A DNA stretch of 13,877 nucleotides from Perkinsus olseni (taxonomy: Eukaryota > Perkinsozoa > Perkinsida > Perkinsidae), in assembly GCA_013115135.1 (NCBI GenBank), contig JABANP010000869.1, forward strand, positions 1 through 13,877. Direction: 5' to 3'. Positions 1-8,597 of this stretch are shown piece by piece. Within the stretch, counting starts at the first letter, position 1. Each line of letters opens with the position of its first letter. The position numbers and the translations under genes were made by a program. The notes below the pieces were generated by a model that was not told the origin of the DNA, ran no database searches, and saw only the letters and a list, made by a program, of their open reading frames with translations.

Positions 1-366
1 CCTCTCGAGGATAGGGACAAGCTGATAAGGGATGGCGGGCTATACCTTCCCGGAATTAAATTCCGAGTGAAGGACAGCCCTCACATCCGGGTGTGTTTTT
101 TGACTGCGGCCAGCCCCATAGTGGCCCATGCACTGCGACCACGAAGGCGTGCTGCAATTGTGGGAGGAATCACTCCCTTGCGGGACTGTAAGAACCACCC
201 ACAGTTAGCCCCGGACCAGATCTCCTGCACTCTGTGTGGGAAGAAAGGTCATAACTCTTTGGCGGGCGTGGGGGCCGTGGCGATGTGCCCCAGGAAGCTA
301 GACCTTATTAAGGTCAAACTGTCCAAGACCGGTCTGGGACCCAACTCTCCGTCATGGTCCTTTTAG
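1..366 (+). pseudogene. LINE ORF1 (Gag-like) C-terminal part with three zinc knuckles, frameshifted
   Basis: Frame 1 is open from the left edge to the TAG at 364-366. It shows one clear knuckle, with Cys codons at 226 and 235, His at 250 and Cys at 286. Two more knuckles appear only if frame 3 is read between about 102 and 180. The first has Cys at 94 (frame 1), then Cys 105, His 117 and Cys 129. The second has Cys 150 or 153, Cys 159, His 171, then Cys 187 back in frame 1. So a frameshift lies in the T6 run at 96-101 and a compensating one near 174-186. Knuckle arrays of this type in LINE ORF1 proteins bind nucleic acid. The start is outside the window; a GTG at 67 is not a credible start because the frame is open upstream. 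Confidence 0.75.
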
Positions 367-1338
367 ACCCTGGCATCCACGTGGGCCATATTTCTGCTGT
401 TCAGTTTAATGCGATGCGCTCGCAACTGAATCTGGACCATACTTTCTGTAGCATTGTAGAGCACTCAGCCTATCCACATTTTTTTGCTTTTACAGGAGCC
501 TCCGAGGCGTACCTTTCTTGATAGATATACCGTTTTCCAAGCCCCTGTAGTCTCTAGCTCGGGGCGATGTAGAGCTTGTATTCTGGTCCACTGGGGACCT
601 AGCCCAAGAGGTCTCCTTATTGGGTGATTCTCTGACCCCCGATCTGGCGATCATCGCTTTCAGGGACATTTTTCTAGCTAGTATTTTATATAGACCCCGC
701 TTCGCCCTCTATCGACATCATGGACAAGCTCGGTATTTTCCTAGATGCACACAGAGTAAGATCCCATGACGGCTGTCGGCTTGTCGTTGGATTAGATTCC
801 AACGCACATCACAGCGCTTTGGGGGCTGATGTCTCAAGGTGGGCCGAGGAACACCTTGGCGAGGATCCGCGGTCGAGCTCTCTATGACTTCATCTTAGAG
901 TATTTCCTGACTCTAATAAACGTCAAGACGGATCCACTGACTCCCCACTTTCATCTCCCTGCAGGGTCACGCCCGGAGGGGAGACAGGATTCACAAGCAT
1001 CATTGATCTCACGCTTGCCACTGGTGGCGTTGAGGTCGTTGACTGGAAGGTCATTTGTGGGTCAGGAGGACTTCGGAGATCACAGGCCAGTGGCTTATCG
1101 TATCCTTCTTCCTCGCCGCAGACCCGTCTCTCACGCTGAGGCCCTCCCATCGCTATTGACAGGCTATCCACACCATCTTACGGACTGGAGTAGATATAAA
1201 GAGGCCTCAGATGCATTGCTGGACCTGTCCCAGCTGCAACATCTCCCCTATGACTCGGCCCGAGACTGCGGCCGCTCACTTACTTGGCCATATCATAGAT
1301 CAACTCGTTCAGGCGACGAAGAGGGCAACCCCATATAA
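354..1338 (+). pseudogene. LINE ORF2 N-terminal AP-type endonuclease domain, frameshifted
   Basis: An ATG at 354 in frame 3 opens ORF2, overlapping the ORF1 stop by 13 nt, and reads to a TGA at 519. It contains the N-terminal endonuclease motif with QFN at 402-410. Further motifs follow in shifting frames. GLDSNAHH (usual form GDFNAHH) lies around 789-812 in frame 3. RGRALYDF lies near 870-893 in frame 1. IIDLTLA lies at 999-1019 in frame 3. GDHRPV (usual SDHRPI, containing the catalytic His) lies at 1075-1092 in frame 1. At least four frameshifts and an early stop separate them. The motif order and spacing match the exonuclease-endonuclease-phosphatase fold endonucleases of LINEs, which nick the target DNA. 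The copy is dead as it stands. Confidence 0.85.
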
Positions 1339-2990
1339 ACCTCGGCGGGACCCCTATCAACGGAAGACCCGCACACCGGGAGCCCCCGTAACTCGCAGGG
1401 TAGGCGTAAAGTAAACCCCTGGTGGGATAAGACTCTCCGGGAAAAGAGGAAGGAACTCAACAAATTTAAACGAGATCCGCGGGCTTCGAGGGAGAATGTG
1501 ATAAGATGCCGGGGAGAGTATAGAGCTCTCATTCGACAGAAGAAGCAGCAAGCTTTACAGGGCCTTCCCTTGACTCCCTTAGACAAGGAAGACAAGATGT
1601 ACGAGGCTTACAAGCGGGTCAAATCTAGTCTATCAGCTTCAGCGACTCAATCACTGCTGGCGGGTGACATCACCCCAGAGCAGACCTGCTCCAAACTCGC
1701 CGACCAGTACATTGGAACGACTGCAGCAGCGCAGCTCTTCTCTCCCTGTCGGGTTCTGAGGCATCGGTTTCCAGATGCCCAAACCCCTCATGATAGTTCT
1801 ATGTTCTTGGGACACACCCCGGCATGTATGATCTCGGAGGAAGAAGTGATCAACTCTCTAAATGCGGCCAAGGGAAACAGTGATAAAATGGGAGGAGCGG
1901 ATGGTCTCCGCTGGAGGCATTTCATCGAGGCCTCTGAGAAGCTCTACCGATTGGTTGCCACTCTATTCTCTTGGTGTCTCGCGTACTCGATAGTCCCCTG
2001 ATGCTTGGCGTGTGTCCCTAGTCGTATTTATCCCTAAGCCCGGCCGAGATCCCACCAGCGTATCATCCAAGCGGCCAATCAGCTTGACTCCAGTTCTATG
2101 CAAATGGTTCGAGCGCACCCTTCTCCTACGGGCGTCAGGGATTCAAAGGTACCTGCGTGACAAGGGACACCAATTCGCTTATTTGAAGCAACTAAGTCCG
2201 CTCCACGCAATCAATCACATCGTGTCCTTCAAACGGACGCACAAGAGGTACTTTTGTCTCTCGGTGGACGTAAAAAGCGCTTTTGTGAGATTGCCCACTC
2301 GGTGATCGACAAGGGACTACGCCTGGCTGGGTGTCCGGAGGATGTGACGAAGTGGTTCTCAGCTTGGCTGGAGACGAGGACGGGGCACGCCTTCTTTAGA
2401 GGGTCAGTCGCAAGCAGACAAGCTACCCCCGGCGTTGGGGTACCTCAGGGTAGCGTGGCGGGGCCCACCCTGTTCACTACCGCCATAGAGGATGCGCTGG
2501 AAACGGCAGAGATTAGAATCAAGGAAAGATTGGTCCTGACCCTCAGAGTCAATCCGGCAGCCGTTGATGTCCAGATCGTCGCTTTTGCCGATGATGTGAC
2601 GGTGTTGGTCGGTTTTCGGTGTAAGGTGCGTCTGTCGGCAGAAGAAGTCCAGGACCTCTGCCAGTATGAGCTCACTAGAGCCTTCGCCTACACAGCCCTG
2701 CGGATGGATCCATCTAAGTGTCAATCTCTCACGAACCTCAGGTCGGCTTCAGAAGGAGAAGGCAAGGAGCTTCGGATTTTTGGGAGTCTGGCTAAAACCG
2801 AAATGACACATGGATCAAGCATCTAACCGAAAGAATCGAGAAGAGCAAGAAAAATTGGCTTTGCTCTAGCGAGGTTCGCACGGTCATCCTTCGGCATTGG
2901 TCCGGCATGTATACTTGAACTGTATAGACGGGTGATGCTACCGGTAGTATCCTATGCTATCGAGTTCTGGGGGTCCCTCGCTGGCAAATG
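1339..2990 (+). pseudogene. LINE ORF2 reverse transcriptase domain, frameshifted
   Basis: Frame 1 is open from 1339 to 2001. It includes the linker motif NPWWD at 1414-1428 that precedes LINE RTs, then the RT N-terminal region ending near LFSWCLAYSIVP. Frame 2 (about 2003-2305) carries PKPGRD and KRPISLTPVLCKWFER (RT motifs 1-2), HQFAY (motif 3) and VDVKSAF with the first catalytic Asp codon at 2267. Frame 1 (about 2285-2826) carries GVPQG at 2437-2451 and the catalytic AFADDV at 2581-2598 (the YxDD box). Motif 7 and the thumb follow in other frames up to about 2990. The break after 2284 looks like one lost base, and several others fall in short homopolymers (C4 near 1996, T5 near 2779, A5 near 2850). 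All catalytic Asp codons survive although the frame does not. Confidence 0.9.
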
Positions 2991-4246
2991 TGTCCTATAA
3001 ACGAATGGTGAATCGGCTCGGCAACATGGCCATTAGGACCGCCTTCCGGCTTGGAAAGAGCTTTCCACAACACCTGTCGCGGACTTTGGCAGATTGCGGG
3101 GCCACATCGACCGAGCTCTTGAATCTTGCGATTGAGCGGCAACTCCACAGGGAGTACAGTGTGGGACCACGAGGCAAGGCGCTGGAGAGGAAATGGGCCC
3201 AGGAACTACGGGAGAGGGCGGTGGATGCTACGGCGCACCACGAGATCCTGGGGCGCAGCACGCCACCAACGGAGATTTGCCCGCAGGTGAGAATTCTGGG
3301 AAAGGAGGAGGCCATCGCAGCAGAACAAGGCTTGCGAAACCAACTGGTGAGGGCTTACACCGACGGATCTCGCAAACCGCCTGAAGAAACTCCAAACTAC
3401 GTCCCCTCGACTGAGGAGACCATCGGCTCTGCAGCTATCATCTACCAGGGGAACGCAAAAAGAGTGCTGAGGGCTCGACTCCCCCCCTCCGCTACGACGT
3501 ACCAAGCGGAACAGTACGCGCTCGTCTTGGCGCTGGGGTTCCTTATCAAGCATGCAGCGACGCTGCCCGACTCCACTGCGTACCTTTTCTCGGATTGCAG
3601 ATCGGCGCTGCAGTCCCTCTCAACCCAGAATAGAGACCACTGGACACAGGTTATCCTAGGCCGTGTTCAAGCACTGCAAAGTTTGGGCATAGACTGCGCC
3701 TTTGTATGGATTCCGTCTCATCAGCCTGAAGGAACTATCCCAGGAAATGACGAGGCCGATCAGTGCGCAAATGAAGCTCGCCTGATACCTAACTCGCAGA
3801 TGGCCAGGGACGTCCCGATACCAGTAGCTCACACGAAGTCGTTGCTGACGGAGTACATAGCCGCGGAGAAGGTCAAACAGGTGCAGGGCATAAATGATCC
3901 TGGTCTCAGGGAGATGGTCAAGTCGCAACGGGACATTGTTCAGAAGGTTATGAAGTACTACAAAAATGGACGTGTCCTCAATCTTCTCGCTGGGCACTCC
4001 AAGATACTGCACTACTACGTCTCCAAATTAAAGCCCGACCATGACCCGGGATGCAGGGTCTGCCCGGGGCAGCAACACGATATGGCTCATGTGGTCCTTC
4101 TCTGTCCGACCTATGCCGACTCCAGGCCGGAGTGGTTGACGGGACTCGGCAGTGTGTCTATCACCGAGTCTCGTTTCAAGATCTTCCTCAAGTTCCTGGA
4201 GCGTATCGTTGAGACTGCAGAGGGCAACGGCCTGGGATTATCCTAG
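2954..4246 (+). CDS. LINE ORF2 C-terminal segment: RNase H domain plus CCHC knuckle (uninterrupted remnant)
   Basis: This 430-residue open frame is the intact 3' third of ORF2, not a separate gene. Its ATG at 2954 is incidental, because homology to the RT C-terminal region begins in another frame just upstream. An RNase H domain runs from about residue 135 to 275. It has all four carboxylates: Asp in YTDGS (codon 3362), Glu in QAEQYAL (3509), Asp in FSDCRSAL (3593) and Asp in GNDEADQ (3758). The domain would degrade the RNA strand of the RNA-DNA hybrid during element copying. A C-terminal zinc knuckle follows with Cys 4052, Cys 4061, His 4088 and Cys 4103, typical of LINE ORF2 ends. The stop at 4244-4246 is only about 21 nt before the A-rich tail. 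Confidence 0.85.
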   Translation: MLSSSGGPSLANVSYKRMVNRLGNMAIRTAFRLGKSFPQHLSRTLADCGATSTELLNLAIERQLHREYSVGPRGKALERKWAQELRERAVDATAHHEILGRSTPPTEICPQVRILGKEEAIAAEQGLRNQLVRAYTDGSRKPPEETPNYVPSTEETIGSAAIIYQGNAKRVLRARLPPSATTYQAEQYALVLALGFLIKHAATLPDSTAYLFSDCRSALQSLSTQNRDHWTQVILGRVQALQSLGIDCAFVWIPSHQPEGTIPGNDEADQCANEARLIPNSQMARDVPIPVAHTKSLLTEYIAAEKVKQVQGINDPGLREMVKSQRDIVQKVMKYYKNGRVLNLLAGHSKILHYYVSKLKPDHDPGCRVCPGQQHDMAHVVLLCPTYADSRPEWLTGLGSVSITESRFKIFLKFLERIVETAEGNGLGLS

Positions 4247-4267
4247 CTTACTCGTGGTCTTCATTTT

Positions 4268-4341
4268 GAAAAGAAAAAAAAAGAAAGAAAAAAAAAGAAA
4301 AAAAAAGAAAAAAAAGAAAAAAAAGAAAAAAAAAAAAAAAG
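4268..4341 (+). repeat. A-rich 3' tail of the LINE
   Basis: Purine-only tract of short A runs separated by single G, ending in A15. It sits about 21 nt after the ORF2 stop, as expected for a LINE 3' end. The regular G interruptions suggest either an (A)nG tail or mutated slippage products of a poly(A) tail. Confidence 0.85.
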
Positions 4342-4528
4342 CAATCGTATGTATACATATACCATTAACTGTTACAATTGCTCTGTTACCATTCTCTCTC
4401 GCGACCACCGTGTACCATTCTGCTGTATATCCTGAGATAGCCGACCTTCTTTTCTATTTGTTTTCTTTTCTTTTTATTTTTGGCGACAAATCCCGTAGAA
4501 AACCCGACTGGGTTGACGGGAAAAGCTT
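4342..4528. other. Unannotated flank between LINE tail and minisatellite
   Basis: No gene or known element seen. It contains a pyrimidine-rich stretch near 4447-4480 and no open frame with recognisable protein similarity. It should hold the 3' copy of the LINE target-site duplication immediately after 4341, but the partner copy is outside the window. Confidence 0.5.
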
Positions 4529-4554
4529 ACACACACACACACACACACACACAC
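4529..4554. repeat. (AC)13 microsatellite
   Basis: Perfect dinucleotide run directly abutting the start of the minisatellite array. Confidence 0.97.
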
Positions 4555-5182
4555 TGGTGTTGTGGTCACTATGACTGTCACTGTGGCTCGTTACTATCAG
4601 TATCACGGGTGTTGTGGCCACTATCACTGTCACTGTGGCTCGCTACCATGACTATCACTGGCGCTGTGGTTGGCTTCTATCACTACCACGGGTGTTGTGG
4701 TCACTATGACTGTCACTGGGGCTCGTTACTATCAGTATAACGGGTGTTGTGGTCACTATCACCGTCACTGTGGCTCGCTACTATGACTATCACTGGCGCT
4801 GTGGCTCGCTACTATCACTACCACGGGTGTTGTGGTCTTTTTCAGTGGCGTTGTGGCTCGCTACTATCACTACCATGGGTGTTGTAGTCAGTGCCACTGG
4901 CGCTGTGGCTCGCTACTATCACTACCACGGGCGTTGTGGTCACTATCACTGACGTTGTGGCTCGCTACTATCAGTACCTCGGGTGTTGTGGTCACTATGA
5001 CTGTCACTGTGGCTCGTTACTATCAGTACCACGGGTGTTGTGGTCACTATCACTGACGTTGTGGCTCGCTACTATCAGTATCACGGGTGTTGTGGTCACT
5101 ATCACTGTCACTGTGGCTCGCTACTATGACTATCACTGGCGCTGTGGCTCGCTACTATCAGTACCACGGATGTTGTGGTCAC
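4555..5182. repeat. Minisatellite array 1 (26/26/31-bp subunits; 135-bp higher-order unit)
   Basis: Built from three related subunits. One is 26 bp beginning GTGTTGTGGTCACTAT. One is 26 bp beginning GTGGCTCGTTACTATC. One is 31 bp beginning GCGCTGTGGCTCGCTAC. Successive GTGTTGTGG starts at 4557, 4609, 4692, 4744 and 4827 give alternating spacings of 52 and 83, so the higher-order unit is 135 bp. Later units are rearranged. All subunits share a TGTGG-N-TCRCTA core, implying one ancestral 26-bp repeat. Open frames across it are by-products: 52 bp is not a multiple of three, so each copy is read in the next frame. Confidence 0.9.
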
Positions 5183-5500
5183 AAATTGTGACTCACAATC
5201 ACCGGAGATGACTACTTGTAGGCTACAAGTTGTAACACCGTCGGCCATCCTTCTCACCGTCGACGCATTTTAGTGTGACATCTATTCTCCTGTATGCTAG
5301 ATTGTGACTGTTCAACGATTGAAACCTAAGGCCGTGGTAGAGAGCCACGGTCAGAGCGCTAGTTGCGTTACTCAGCAGTATGCCCCAAGTTGGAACCCCT
5401 GGCCTAGACAGATCTTGGACAACCTTCACAACCACTCACGCAATCGTCCACCATTCCTGGGTCGAGAATGGTGGACGATCGCGCGTCAAGAACCTTGACG
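5178..5500. other. Hairpin cluster beside PIF1-like copy 1
   Basis: Five perfect short inverted repeats lie in 323 bp. GTCACAA/TTGTGAC is at 5178-5192, overlapping ATTGTG/CACAAT at 5185-5199. ACTTGTA/TACAAGT is at 5214-5230. CCGTGG/CCACGG is at 5332-5350. A 14-bp stem ATCGTCCACCATTC with a 9-nt loop is at 5443-5479. CGTCAAG/CTTGACG with a 3-nt loop is at 5484-5500. On the helicase strand these lie just downstream of its stop. No protein-coding similarity is seen here. Confidence 0.8.
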
Positions 5501-5534
5501 CAGCGATAGTGAGCCACTCACCAACTCCCTGGGC

Positions 5535-6335
5535 TCACCTCGGTGCTTTATTGCCTCCGTCCCTGTCACGTATATTCTCCAACACTGCCATGGCGGCTGG
5601 TGAGAACCTTGGTACCCCCATATCTCCTTCTGAGGAGTTGCGGATCTCGGCCAGCATCTGAAGGTAGCCAGTGTCTTGGCCTCGATGTATCAACTCCATG
5701 TAGAACGTAACGGGGTCCATCAACTTGTAGGTATCGGTTAACCAACATGGGGTTGTAGGGAAACTTGTCTCCGTGTACTGCTCGGACTCATGGAAGGGGA
5801 CCCTACCCAATTGGCAGGGGTCCCCCGTGAGTATCACGGGGACCCCTCCAAAGGGTAGGTTGCAGCCCGTCTTCTCTCTTCTCAAAGTCTTGAATGCATC
5901 CGACAGAGCTTCGAACGCGGACCCTTGGATGGCTTGTAGTTCATCCAGAATCAGAACAGCCCGATCTGATAGAACCTCCTGCAATCTACGGAGTCTCAGC
6001 CCCTGAACCATTCTCTCCGCGAGGACTGGGCGACTACGCATAAAAGCGTTGTCACCCGGGACCCCGGTTCGATCATATTGAAGCCCGCAATACGACATGA
6101 TAGTACGTGCATCCGCTCCCAGATGCCTTGCGGCGACCCCAGCCCAGCACAAGACGATTGGTGTCATACTCTTCTTCAATTCCACTAGAATTTCCTTAAC
6201 CAAATAAGTATTGCCGGTACCGGCTAACCCCGCCACTAGGAAATACTGCTTCTCTGCCCCGCTACGGAGTGCGGATAGGATAGTGTCGCGGACCTGGGAT
6301 TGCTCAGCATCCAAGATCGTACGAGAATCGGCCAT
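5535..6335 (-). CDS. PIF1-family helicase, N-terminal fragment, copy 1 (Walker A Lys replaced by Asn)
   Basis: A 266-residue frame with PIF1 helicase signatures in order. A Q-motif-like LDAEQSQ is at residues 8-14. Walker A is GLAGTGNTY at 36-44. Motif Ia is AGVAARHLGA at 65-74. The Walker B DE is at 131-132 in VLILDEL. Motif III is PFGGVPVILTGDPCQL at 161-176. PIF1 enzymes unwind DNA 5' to 3' using ATP. Two things argue against function. Residue 42 should be the nucleotide-binding Lys but is Asn (codon at 6210-6212), and the second RecA-like domain with motifs V and VI is missing. The stop lies in a good splice-donor context (CCGAG/GTGAGC on the minus strand near 5541), so a further exon is possible, but no PIF1 C-terminal motif is visible downstream before the minisatellite. 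ATG at 6333-6335 is the first Met and precedes the Q motif. It may derive from a Helitron or a PIF1 gene family; neither can be decided here. Confidence 0.8.
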   Translation of the reverse strand: MADSRTILDAEQSQVRDTILSALRSGAEKQYFLVAGLAGTGNTYLVKEILVELKKSMTPIVLCWAGVAARHLGADARTIMSYCGLQYDRTGVPGDNAFMRSRPVLAERMVQGLRLRRLQEVLSDRAVLILDELQAIQGSAFEALSDAFKTLRREKTGCNLPFGGVPVILTGDPCQLGRVPFHESEQYTETSFPTTPCWLTDTYKLMDPVTFYMELIHRGQDTGYLQMLAEIRNSSEGDMGVPRFSPAAMAVLENIRDRDGGNKAPR

Positions 6336-6496
6336 AAAATAGTTCAGACGGATATGTACTGCGCAAGAGGTGTCGATTCTTCCAGCATCGAATATGTGTC
6401 TTCAAGATTGTCGGTGCGCGTTGTCGAGATGTAGTACACAGTTTCGGCATCATTAACACTCAAGATTACGCAACAAGATTCACGCCCAGAAAAAAA
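6336..6496 (-). other. Upstream flank of PIF1-like copy 1
   Basis: Non-repetitive sequence 5' of the helicase start, shared with 9388-9545 of copy 2. It ends in an A7 run where copy 1 joins minisatellite. No clear promoter element could be called. Confidence 0.4.
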
Positions 6497-8232
6497 CCTA
6501 TCAGTATCACGGGTGTTGTGGTCACTATCACTGTCACTGTGGCTCGCTACTATGACTATCACTGACGTTGTGGCTCGCTACTGTCGCTACCTCGGGTGTT
6601 GTGGTCACTATCACTGTCACTGTGGCTCGCTACTATGACTATCACTGGCGTGGTGGGTCGCTACTATCACTACCATGGGTGTTGCAGTCAGTGCCACTGG
6701 CGCTGTGGCTCGCTACTATCACTACCACGGGTTTTGTGGTCACTATGACTGTCACTGTGGCTCGTTACTATCAGTATCACGGGTGTTGTGGTCACTATCA
6801 CTGTCACTGTGTCTCGCTACTATGACTATCACCGGCGCTGTGGCTCGCTACTATCACCACCTCGGGTGTTGTGGTCACTATGACTGCCACTGTGGCTCGC
6901 TACTATCACTAGCACGGGCGTTGTGGTCACTATCACTGACGTTGTGGCTCGCTACTATCAGTACCTCGGGTGTTGTGGTCACTATGACTGCCACTGTGGC
7001 TCGTTACGATCAGTACCACAGGTGTTGTGGTCACTATGACTGTCACTGTGGCTCGTTACTATCAGTACCACGGGTGTTGTGGTCACTATCACTGACGTTG
7101 TGGCTCGCTACTATCAGTATCACGGGTGTTGTGGTCGCTATCACTGTCACTGTGGTTCGCTACTATGACTATCACTGTCACTGTGGCTCGTTACTATCAG
7201 TACCACGGGTGTTGTGGTCACTATCACTGACGTTGTGGCTCGCTACTATCAGTATCACGGGTGTTGTGGTCACTATCACTGTCACTGTGGTTCGCTACTA
7301 TGACTATCACTGGCGTTGTGGCTCGCTTCTATCACTACCACTGGTGTTGTGGTCACTATGACTGTCACTGTGGCTCGTTACTATCAGTATCACGGGTGTT
7401 GTGGCCACTATCACTGTCACTGTGGCTCGCTACCATGACTATCACTGGCGCTGTGGTTGGCTTCTATCACTACCACGGGTGTTGTGGTCACTATGACTGT
7501 CACTGGGGCTCGTTACTATCAGTATAACGGGTGTTGTGGTCACTATCACCGTCACTGTGGCTCGCTACTATGACTATCACTGGCGCTGTGGCTCGCTACT
7601 ATCACTACCACGGGTGTTGTGGTCTTTTTCAGTGGCGTTGTGGCTCGCTACTATCACTACCATGGGTGTTGTAGTCAGTGCCACTGGCGCTGTGGCTCGC
7701 TACTATCACTACCACGGGCGTTGTGGTCACTATCACTGACGTTGTGGCTCGCTACTATCAGTACCTCGGGTGTTGTGGTCAGTACACTGGCGCTGTGGCT
7801 CGCTACTATCACTACCACGGGTGTTGTGGTCACTATGACTGTCACTGTGGCTCGTTACTATCAGTACCACGGGTGTTGTGGTCACTATCACTGTCACTGT
7901 GGCTCGCTACTATGACTATCACTGGTGTTGTGGCTCGCTACTATCACTACCACTGGTGTTGTGGTCACTATGACTGTCACTGTGGCTCGTTACTATCAGT
8001 ATCACGGGTGCTGTGGCCACTATCACTGTGGCTCGCTACCATGACTATCACGGGCGCTGTGGCTCGCTACTATCACTACCACGGGTGTTGTGGTCACTAT
8101 GACTGTCACTGTGGCTCGTTACTATCAGTATCACGGGTGTTGTGGTCACTATCACTGTCACTGTGGCTCGCTACTATGACTATCACTGGCGTTGTGGCTC
8201 GCTACTATCACTACCACGGATGTTGTGGTCAC
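6497..8232. repeat. Minisatellite array 2 (same subunits as array 1)
   Basis: The same 26/26/31-bp subunit family as at 4555-5182, but 1.7 kb long. From 7342 it is the duplicate of the start of array 1, and it contains additional higher-order units after about 7787. It ends with the identical junction TGTTGTGGTCAC followed by the AAATTGTGAC hairpin. Some subunits include CACTGACG, which places stop codons in one frame. The 187- and 228-residue open frames on the plus strand are repeat artefacts. Confidence 0.9.
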
Positions 8233-8566
8233 AAATTGTGACTCACAATCACCGGAGATGACTACTTGATTGGCTACAAGTTGTAACACCGTCGGCCATC
8301 CTTCTCACCGTCGACGCATTTAAGTGTGACATCTATTCTCCTGTATGCTAGATTGTGACTGTTCAACGATTGAAACCAAAGGCCGTGGTAGAGAGCCACG
8401 GTCAGACTCTGACCGTCAGAGCGCTAGTTGCGTTATTCAGCAGTATGCCCCGAGTTGGAACCCCTGGCCCAGACAGATCTTGGACAACCTTCACAACCAC
8501 TCACGCAATCGTCCACCATTCCTGGGTCAAGAATGGTGGACGATCGCGTCAAGAACCTTGACGCAG
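8228..8566. other. Hairpin cluster beside PIF1-like copy 2
   Basis: Counterpart of the cluster at 5178-5500. The 14-bp stem is kept at 8508-8544 with one loop substitution. The ACTTGTA/TACAAGT stem is shortened to 5 bp by changes in its left arm. Copy 2 has an extra hairpin, CGGTCAG/CTGACCG with loop ACT at 8399-8415, absent from copy 1. The difference equals a 14-bp deletion between GTCAGA direct repeats in copy 1. Confidence 0.75.
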
Positions 8567-8597
8567 CGATAGTGAGCCACTCACCAACTCCCTGGGC

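Larger units (their letters stand above)
1..4341 (+). mobile_element. Non-LTR retrotransposon (LINE) with APE endonuclease, RT, RNase H; decayed, 5' end outside window
   Basis: Domain order is Gag-like zinc knuckles, AP-type endonuclease, reverse transcriptase, RNase H and a C-terminal CCHC knuckle, followed by an A-rich tail. This order is known from RNase H-bearing LINE clades (I, R1, Ingi, Tad-like); I cannot choose among them without a phylogeny. Such elements move by target-primed reverse transcription: the endonuclease nicks DNA and the RT copies the RNA at the nick. The element is broken by roughly ten frameshifts between 95 and about 2990, so this copy cannot make a full ORF2 protein. 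The 3' flank begins after the A tract at 4341. The 5' end and therefore the target-site duplication lie outside the window. Confidence 0.93.

Noticed and set aside
3206..4012. Minus-strand open frames opposite the RNase H region
   Set aside because: They are shadows of the plus-strand RNase H frame, which has all catalytic residues.
4529..4554. (AC)13 as a Z-DNA or regulatory element
   Set aside because: An ordinary microsatellite; nothing nearby indicates a function.
5223..5435. Minus-strand 70-residue open frame downstream of the helicase
   Set aside because: No resemblance to PIF1 C-terminal motifs, and it overlaps the hairpin cluster.
5180..6496. Full Helitron
   Set aside because: A PIF1-like helicase piece and hairpins are present, but no Rep domain, no 5' TC and no clear CTRR end could be identified.
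6675..8241. Cys/His-rich and Leu/Trp-rich open frames of 187-228 residues in the minisatellite
   Set aside because: The same peptides recur in all frames because the repeat shifts frame. No gene start, domain or codon signal is seen.
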